Source: Pseudomonadota bacterium (GTDB lineage Bacteria; Pseudomonadota; Alphaproteobacteria; SMXQ01). From it: DNA of 6,368 nucleotides. Both the position numbers and the translations under genes were made by a program. Below the pieces are notes generated by a model. The model saw only the letters and a list, made by a program, of their open reading frames with translations. It was not told where the DNA came from and searched no databases. The stretch is from contig JADFPK010000106.1 in the NCBI GenBank assembly GCA_022562375.1, positions 1-6,368 of the forward strand, given 5' to 3'. Of this stretch, positions 5,940 to 6,368 are shown in pieces; the first letter of the stretch is position 1, and every line of letters begins with the position of its first letter.

Positions 5940-6368
5940 GTGAGCGACGAGCAAGAGGCGCTGATCCTCGATAGCATCGAGCGATTCGTCGCGCGCGACG
6001 TCAAGCCCGTCGCCCATGAGCTCGAGGCCGCCGACGCCTATCCAAGCGAAATCGTCGAGAAGATGAAGGAGATTGGCCTGTTCGGCGCCACCGTGGCGCC
6101 GGAATATGGCGGGCTGGGCCTCAGCGCCGTGACCTACGCCAGGATCGTCGAGCGGGTCTCGGCGGCGTGGATGTCGGTGGCCGGCATCTTCAACGCCCAT
6201 CTGATCATGGCGGCGGTGGTCGAACGCTTCGGCACCGAGGAGCAAAAGCAACGCTACCTTCCCCGCTTCGCCAGCGGCGAGCTCAGGGGCGCCGTCGCCT
6301 TGACCGAACCGGACTGCGGCACCGATCTCCAGGCCATCACCACCCGCGCGGTCAGGGACGGCGATGAC
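5940..6368 (+). CDS. Acyl-CoA dehydrogenase, N-terminal part (runs off the window)
   Basis: This is the first 143 residues of a flavin-dependent acyl-CoA dehydrogenase; a full protein is about 380-400 residues. Such enzymes introduce a C2-C3 double bond into a CoA thioester and pass electrons to electron-transfer flavoprotein. The likely start is GTG at 5940, giving (M)SDEQEALILDSIERFVARDVKP, which matches the usual family opening; no ATG precedes the domain in this frame. The N-terminal helical domain spans about 1-112 and includes IGLFGATVAPEYGGLGL (45-61) and FGTEEQKQRYLPRFASGEL (97-115). The beta domain begins with ALTEPDCGTDLQAI (120-133), the flavin and substrate-contact segment (usually TEPxAGSD). 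The catalytic glutamate lies further downstream, outside the window. The ribosome site is weak (GCGGA at 5927-5931), and the 13-nt gap to the MmgE/PrpD stop suggests cotranscription or translational coupling. Chain-length specificity cannot be judged. Confidence 0.93.
   Translation, partial: MSDEQEALILDSIERFVARDVKPVAHELEAADAYPSEIVEKMKEIGLFGATVAPEYGGLGLSAVTYARIVERVSAAWMSVAGIFNAHLIMAAVVERFGTEEQKQRYLPRFASGELRGAVALTEPDCGTDLQAITTRAVRDGDD

Noticed and set aside
4445..6004. Long 519-codon open frame on the minus strand opposite the MmgE/PrpD gene
   Set aside because: It is a shadow of GC-rich codon bias. The translation is low-complexity (rich in Arg, Gly, Ala and His) with no recognisable domain, while the + strand frame is an unmistakable family member.
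4511..6368. A methylcitrate-cycle (propionate) operon
   Set aside because: Only the MmgE/PrpD family member is present. No 2-methylcitrate synthase or methylisocitrate lyase gene is visible, and family membership alone does not define the reaction.

Overview
The window is ordinary-looking, GC-rich bacterial chromosome, with every gene on the + strand and tightly packed. Codon choice (strong G/C at third positions), the transporter subfamily and the promoter style suggest an alphaproteobacterium, possibly Rhodospirillales-like. This placement is an inference from overall character, because no rRNA or marker gene is present.

Layout. Bases 1-719 hold the 3' part of a DppF/OppF-type ATPase whose start, including Walker A, lies outside the window. 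An 81-nt gap with two small stem-loops and a strong Shine-Dalgarno follows. Next come a periplasmic solute-binding protein of the SBP_bac_5 (DppA/OppA) family (801-2420), a very strong 13-bp all-GC hairpin (2439-2473), a DppB-type permease (2495-3466) and a DppC-type permease (3476-4378). Together these form most of one peptide/nickel-class (PepT) ABC importer operon, in the order ATPase, binding protein, permease B, permease C. The second ATPase (DppD-like) is probably just upstream, outside the window.

After a 132-nt gap with a plausible sigma-70-type promoter (4417-4446), a second transcription unit begins. It encodes an MmgE/PrpD-family protein (4511-5926) and, 13 nt later, an acyl-CoA dehydrogenase that starts at a GTG codon (5940) and runs off the right edge. 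These two suggest a catabolic module that acts on a carboxylic acid or CoA ester.

How they may work together. The importer brings an unidentified small solute across the inner membrane, using the binding protein for capture, two permeases as the channel and two ATPases as the motor. The MmgE/PrpD enzyme and the dehydrogenase may degrade an imported or related acid. The only evidence for that link is adjacency and shared strand, and the intervening promoter argues for separate control.

I found no RNA gene, CRISPR array, insertion sequence or phage feature, and no clearly new system. The points most worth checking are RNA-level and cysteine features: the hairpins around the binding-protein cistron, the CxxC of the binding protein, the paired periplasmic cysteines of permease B and the four-cysteine tail of the ATPase.
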